Assembly (NCBI GenBank): GCA_005239845.1 | Contig: SBBD01000049.1 | Span: 1 to 6,224, forward strand | Source: an archaeon | GTDB lineage: Archaea; Micrarchaeota; Micrarchaeia; Norongarragalinales; SBBD01 | Direction: 5' to 3' | Length of the DNA: 6,224 nt | In this document: positions 1-4,900 of the stretch, piece by piece | Layout of the letters: each line of letters starts with the position of its first letter | Numbering within the stretch: position 1 is the stretch's first letter | The notes under the pieces: generated by a model | Told to the model about the DNA's origin: nothing | Seen by the model: only the letters and a program-made list of their open reading frames with translations | Database searches by the model: none | Position numbers and translations under genes: made by a program

Positions 1-2
1 AC

Positions 3-1724
3 CAAGCCGAGAGAAATGCTGCCGCGGCCACCTGGAATGATATTCAATTCGAGGTCGACTGGTTCTTTGTGCGCAAGTTCGTCGAGGGTGAGCCGACCGC
101 GAGCGTCGGCGCGGAGGAGAACTACAGCGAGGTCGCGGTGGTCGGCGCGTGGAGATCAGTCGAGAGCTGGACGGGAACAATCACCGCTGCCGCCGCGTGG
201 GCAGAAGTCGAGGGATGGCAGGCGACGATAAAGGCGCCGGGGTGGTTGTTGTCAGAGGTTTGGCTATCCACCATAACAGCCGCCGCGGATTGGCTGTCAG
301 TCGAAACCTGGGGTGGGGCCGCGACTAACTCAGTAACTTGGCAGATCGTGGAAAGCTGGTCTGGAACGATCAGTACTCCATCCGAACAAAGTCAGCAACA
401 ATCCTCCCCACCAGCCGCCGCGCCAAGCGACACAACCTCCCCCAAACTCGAAATCCTGGAACCGACAACAGAAAACGTCGGCGAAACCGTCACGGTAAGG
501 GTGCGAGTCACCGATTCCTCTGGGATCGACAACAGCTCGATAGTTGTGACTCTCGACAACGAAAATTTCGATTATGTTTTTTCTGACGGCATAATCACGG
601 TTGATTTTGCCAATCTTCCGATCGGCGAACACAGGCTGTATATCTTTGCCAGGGATGCCTCGGGCAATCGAAACGCCGCAAGCACGGAGATTTTGTTGAG
701 GGTTTCTTCCGAACCGCTGATGGACAATCTGCTGATCTCTTTGGAAAATGGTGAAAACGCCGTGGTTGCACTCGAAAATTGGGATGTTTCCGAAATCGTT
801 ATGAAAATTGAGAACGCCAGCGGGCCAGTTGAAAACCTGCAGGTTTTGGTCTCGACTGTTGAAAATGTTGATGAAAACCGGCCTGAAAATTTCAAGGTTT
901 ATTCTTACTTTGAGATTTCAGTGCCAGGATATCGGGATGTTGTTTCTTCGGCCGACATCAAATTCAAAGTTAGAAAGGATTGGATTATGGAAAATGGATT
1001 GAGCCCTCTTGCTGTGGTGCTCTACCGCCTCGGCGAAGACGGCTGGGTGGAACTCCCGACAGAGATAATTGGCGAGGACAACGACTTCTACTTCTTCTCC
1101 GCCAGGACTTCTTCTTTCTCGATTTTCGCGATTGGGGGCAGGGTGATTTTTCCTACCCTTGAACTCGTGCTCCCACACGGCGCGATCGAGGTTGAAAATG
1201 GCTATGTCGCCATTTCACTTTGGGTCAGGAACCCGACTGCTGTGCTCTTTTCAAAGAACCTAGAACTCAGGTTTGAATCCGGCGTGACTCCTTTCGAGAT
1301 TAACGTCGAACCAGGTGAAAACGAGTTGATAACTATTTACGTGCTTCTTGAAAACGCCCATGGCGAGACGTGCAACGTCGAACTATGCGATGCAGAGACC
1401 CAAACTGTTCTCGACAAGGGAGAAGTGACGCTTCTATCATCCTCTGAGATTCCAGTCGACACGGCCTCCCCCGTCCCCCATCTTTTAGTCTTTGCGATTT
1501 TGTCGATAGTCGCGAGCGTTGGTTCCATAAAAATTTACGGCAAAATCAGGCAAAACGGCCATGTGGTCTCACCCTCTGCACGCAGAAAGGTGACAAAATT
1601 GAAGGAAGCAAACAAGGATTCATTCAAAATCTCCCCGATTGTCCAGGAATACTACGAGTTGCTTTTGCCTGTGGCGCGGAAGGCTTCTGGAAGAACGCGG
1701 GTAAAAAAACGCAAGAATTTCTAG
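3..1724 (+). CDS. Modular archaeal surface protein (DUF2341 tail, Trp-rich repeats, Ig-like, PGF-pre-PGF, TM), 5' partial
   Basis: The frame is open from the left edge to a TAG at 1722-1724, giving 573 residues. The true start lies upstream; the internal GTG at 69 falls inside a domain and is not a start. Numbering from position 3, residues 1-39 end in a D-W-F-F-V-R-K...E-P-T-A-S-V-G pattern that I recognise as the C-terminal end of a DUF2341 domain. Residues 49-128 are five Trp-rich repeats. A Ser/Gln/Pro linker follows, then an Ig-like beta-sandwich (about 144-234), a PGF-pre-PGF domain (about 240-379, ending F-S-I-F-A-I-G-G), a beta-rich CARDB-like domain (381-480) with a C-x4-C pair, a transmembrane helix (about 493-512) and a basic tail. 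The order implies an exported protein anchored by its C-terminus with the tail inside. Ligand and function are unknown; surface structure or adhesion is inference. Domain calls come from reading the sequence, without a profile search. Confidence 0.92.
   Translation, partial: QAERNAAAATWNDIQFEVDWFFVRKFVEGEPTASVGAEENYSEVAVVGAWRSVESWTGTITAAAAWAEVEGWQATIKAPGWLLSEVWLSTITAAADWLSVETWGGAATNSVTWQIVESWSGTISTPSEQSQQQSSPPAAAPSDTTSPKLEILEPTTENVGETVTVRVRVTDSSGIDNSSIVVTLDNENFDYVFSDGIITVDFANLPIGEHRLYIFARDASGNRNAASTEILLRVSSEPLMDNLLISLENGENAVVALENWDVSEIVMKIENASGPVENLQVLVSTVENVDENRPENFKVYSYFEISVPGYRDVVSSADIKFKVRKDWIMENGLSPLAVVLYRLGEDGWVELPTEIIGEDNDFYFFSARTSSFSIFAIGGRVIFPTLELVLPHGAIEVENGYVAISLWVRNPTAVLFSKNLELRFESGVTPFEINVEPGENELITIYVLLENAHGETCNVELCDAETQTVLDKGEVTLLSSSEIPVDTASPVPHLLVFAILSIVASVGSIKIYGKIRQNGHVVSPSARRKVTKLKEANKDSFKISPIVQEYYELLLPVARKASGRTRVKKRKNF
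147..386 (+). repeat. Five tandem 16-residue Trp-rich repeats (48-bp period)
   Basis: Five copies follow the pattern W-x-x-V-E-x-W-x-x-T-I-x-A-x-x. The first Trp codons start at 150, 198, 243, 291 and 339, so the spacing is 16, 15, 16 and 16 residues. The second Trp sits six residues after the first in every copy. Copy 3 has lost one residue and reads W-L-L-S-E-V-W. The region joins the DUF2341 tail to a flexible Ser/Pro/Gln linker, so it probably forms a stalk or small repetitive beta structure on the cell surface. I have the impression that similar Trp repeats occur in other archaeal DUF2341 proteins, but I know no firm function for them. Confidence 0.85.
720..1139 (+). other. PGF-pre-PGF-type domain of gene A
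   Basis: This segment encodes about 140 residues with the family's usual landmarks: a beta-rich first half, Y-S-Y-F-E-I in the middle, a D-I-K-F-K-V strand, then Y-R-L-G-E-D-G-W with V-E-L-P-T, and the closing F-S-I-F-A-I-G-G. The PGF-pre-PGF family typically sits just before the C-terminal anchor of archaeal surface proteins. Here it is followed by one more beta domain and a transmembrane helix rather than by a PGF-CTERM sorting signal. Confidence 0.85.
1479..1721 (+). other. C-terminal transmembrane helix and basic cytoplasmic tail of gene A
   Basis: A hydrophobic stretch rich in Leu, Ile, Val and Ala begins at H-L-L-V-F-A-I-L and ends near position 1540. It is followed by 60 residues with 17 Lys/Arg and 4 Asp/Glu, finishing in V-K-K-R-K-N-F. 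By the positive-inside rule the tail should face the cytoplasm and the long N-terminal part the outside. The tail is much longer than the few basic residues that usually stop transfer, so it may bind something inside the cell. That last point is inference. Confidence 0.8.
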
Positions 1725-1727
1725 CGC

Positions 1728-1757
1728 GACCAAGGTCTTTTCCAGTTTCGCATTTTG
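1728..1757 (+). terminator. Possible terminator of gene A: small palindrome plus T-runs
   Basis: Four bases after the stop codon lies the palindrome gaccaaggtc, followed at once by tttt and then by two more T-runs (gttt, catttt). Archaeal RNA polymerase stops at oligo-T tracts without needing a strong hairpin, so this would suffice. The stem is only 3-4 bp and the T-runs are short, so read-through into gene B is possible. Confidence 0.35.
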
Positions 1758-1774
1758 AAACCGGCTGTTCCACG

Positions 1775-1787
1775 TATTATATTTAAA
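1775..1787 (+). promoter_or_regulatory. Archaeal TATA box for gene B; likely leaderless transcript
   Basis: The AT-only run tattatatttaaa stands out in a locally GC-richer gap. Its centre lies about 25 nt before the ATG at 1806. Archaeal transcription normally begins about 25 nt downstream of the TATA centre, so transcription would start at or within a few bases of the start codon. No purine-rich BRE is obvious upstream, and no convincing ribosome binding site lies between the box and the ATG; both the placement and this lack fit leaderless initiation. Confidence 0.65.
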
Positions 1788-1805
1788 GTGAGCACCATAG
1801 GATGT

Positions 1806-1916
1806 ATGATGCATTCAAAGACAAATGGCCCTTCGAAAACCAGGATTTTGGCAACGACAATCGTCCTAGCATTGCTAATCTCATCACTCCCGTTCTCGAT
1901 CAACATCACTTCCGCC
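1806..1916 (+). other. Sec-type signal peptide of gene B
   Basis: The segment has a polar N-terminus with Lys5, Lys11 and Arg13, a hydrophobic core (I-L-A-T-T-I-V-L-A-L-L-I, residues 14-25), and a polar end with a likely signal peptidase I site after T-S-A at residue 37. There is no twin-arginine pair and no lipobox cysteine, so Sec export with ordinary cleavage is the best reading. Confidence 0.85.
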
Positions 1917-4900
1917 GAGGCGATCCACAGTGACCTTGGCTCGAGCATCGACGCCGGCTCGAGCGTCGAAACTGCCTCGTACATCTCGACCCAGGATGCC
2001 AGCACAGGTTACCTCGACGAATCGGACAACGAGGACGTTTATGGAATTTACGTGAGAGCCGATGAGACGATAATCGCATCCATAATTGCGCCCGCTGGCG
2101 CTGATTACGAACTGCGTCTCTTGGACTCAACTTCAACCGAGCTTACATCCTCCGCCCTCGACAACGATGGAACCGAGAACATCTCATACCTGCCAGCATA
2201 CGCGGGGTACTACTATCTGAAGGTTGTGAGAATTTCTGGGTCAGGGGACTACTCTTTGACCGCCTCGATAATCAACTACAATCTAGCATCCGTCACGTCG
2301 GTCACCGACTCGGTTTCCGACGCAGACGGTGATGGCGATTACGACAACTTGCTGGTAAACGTCAATCTGAATGTGGTGGTTGCCAGCACTTACACCTTTT
2401 ACGCTTACATCTACGACAATGAGAAGACCTACATGACCTATGTCGCTTCCGAGCGCCAGCTAAGCGCCGGGCCCCAAACAGTCACGCTCAATATCAAGGG
2501 CTCAACAATCTACAATCTCAAGAAGGATGGGCCATACTCCATCGACATCTCGTTTTATGACGAGAACCTTAACCACGCAGGCGCGGTGACCCACAGGACA
2601 TCCGCATACTCTTATGCGAGCTTTGACAACTCCGGCATAACTAGGTCTACCACGGCGGGCGGGGGTTCAAACGCAATTGATAACAAAGTAACTGTCGATG
2701 GAACCGCTACTGGAACAATAGGTGTTTCATTCTCCCCGCCGCACTCCGACAACGGTCTAGACAAAGATGGAGATGGTTATTACGACAGCCTTGTTGTAAA
2801 TGTAAACCTAAATGTTACAACTGCTGGGAACTACAACATCTCTGCGACACTTTACGGTTCGGACGGGTATACGTACATTAATTACAAGACGATGGAGGTT
2901 TCTTTGGCAACCGGCGTCCAAACCGTCGCAATCAATTTTGATGGCGAAGCGATAAACAAGTCTAAAATTAACGGTCCGTATATTACCTCTATCGATGCAT
3001 ACGATAGCAACTGGTACGGTCCGACAAGCAGCACATACACCACTTCGCCCGAGACAAATTACACCTATGATAGTTTCGCGCCTTCGGGAGCTTCTTTAGC
3101 TCCGCCGTTCTCTGATCGCGGACTGGATAACGACGGCGATGGGGTTTACGATTATCTCGTGGTTGATCTGAAGATAAACGTCAGTAAAGCTGGCAAGTAC
3201 TACATCGGAGGCTCACTATACGGCGGGTCGACGACATACGCCTCTGGGGGCTACACTTACACAGGTTACGGCACATACATCGGGTGGGCTTGGCAGGAGG
3301 TCTACCTCTCTTCTGGCGAGCAGACCATCCCGCTCTACTTCGATGGCTCGGCGATAAAGCGTTCGGCGGTCAACGGTCCCTATTCGGCCAGCGTCTACAT
3401 CTACAACGAGTCTTACTCATCCTACGATTGGGGTGACCACACAACCGCTACATACACCTACTCCCAGTTCGGCAAGGTCGCTAGCGGTTTCTCCACGGGG
3501 CACTCGGATTCCGGAGCCGACACGGACGGAGACGGCCTCTACGATTACCTCGATGTCACAGTCAACCTGAATATCGCGACCGCAGGCAATTACAGCGTCA
3601 GCGGTTCCCTCTCAGGCGGCGCCTCTGACTATGCCACGACCACGTATGGCGCTGCAACGACAAAGACAACATCATCTGGTTACACCTATGTCGATTACGC
3701 GTGGAAGGATGCCGAACTCTCAAAAGGAAGTCAATCAGTCACCCTGCGATTTGACGGCTCGAAAATCAGGAAATCGAAGGTCGACGGACCCTACACAGTG
3801 AGCCTATCGCTGATGAAAGATTATGAATGGGTCGATAGCACAAGCTACACTACCACTTTGTATACCTATACTCAATTCCAGATGGCCGCCGTATCTTTTG
3901 CCCAGGCACATTCCGATAAAGGCTCGGACACGAACGGAGACGGCCTCTACGACTACCTCCTCGTCGATGTCGTTCTGAACGTCACCAAGGCCGGGACATA
4001 CAGCCTGAGCGGGTCTTTGATGAGCGGGTCGGGGAGCGCGTCTCTCTCAGGCGGCTCTGTGGCGTCTGGAAGCACGACTGCGACGGCGACGTCAACTACA
4101 TCAACCTCGCTTTACGCGGCGGAAACAACCGAGTCAACAAGCAGCGGATCGTCATCCGGCCCCACGCCAACCGAAACAACTGGCGAGCCGCTTCCGGCAA
4201 AAACAGATTATTCTTACCGCTCGTACACATACTACGTCGACTCGGCCTGGAGCGAGGCGGAACTCGCGACCGGCACCCAGACGGTTCAGCTAAAGTTCGA
4301 TGGCAGGCGCATAAGGCAGGCGGGTGCGAACGGGCCTTACACCGTGGACCTGTACGTCTACGGGCCGCATGTCAAAGAGTACAACACTTACAGTTACGAC
4401 TGGGGAACGTCGGACTATTCAACTTACACTACTTCGAGCTACACATACGACCAATTCCAGACCCCGGCAGCGTCATTCTCGCCGCCGCACTCCGACAACG
4501 GTCTCGACAACGACGGCGACGGGAAGTACGATTACCTGGTGGTCGAAGCAAAGGTGAACGTGACAACGGCTGGGAGATACAACTTGAACGCCTCATTGAT
4601 GGGCGGGTCCTCGGTCAGAACTTTGAGTGCGACCAACTCAAGCGATGCGACGTATTCTCCCAATGTCTACATAGACTATGTCTGGACTGAAGCCGACCTG
4701 GCAGCCGGCGTGCAGACGGTCGAGCTCAGATTCGACGGCATAAAGATCAAGCGGTCGGGAGTCGACGGGCCATACCAAGTTTCACTTTCACTGAACGACA
4801 GCGACTGGGAATGGTTGGACTACGATATTTACAATACTTCCGCCTATAGCAACTCAAGCTTCCAATCGCCACCGATATCGATCACATCTGCCACCGACAA

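Noticed and set aside
69..71. GTG codon as the start of gene A.
   Set aside because: The frame is open upstream to the window edge and the GTG lies in the middle of the DUF2341-like W-F-F-V-R-K motif. The real start must be outside the window.
1788..1790. In-frame GTG as an alternative start of gene B.
   Set aside because: It directly adjoins the TATA box and would lie upstream of the expected transcription start. Starting at 1806 gives a normal signal peptide.
1722..1808. Genes A and B lie in one frame, with no further stop between the TAG at 1722-1724 and ATG 1806, which could suggest one gene split by an amber codon read as pyrrolysine or suppressed.
   Set aside because: The gap holds a TATA box, a possible terminator, and then a clear signal peptide, and gene A ends naturally after a transmembrane helix and basic tail. 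An open stretch of 27 codons is common by chance.
4023..4199. Ser/Thr-rich stretch as a break between two separate modules or a frameshifted segment.
   Set aside because: The frame stays open and the motifs of unit 5 resume on the far side in the correct order, so this is an insertion inside one module.
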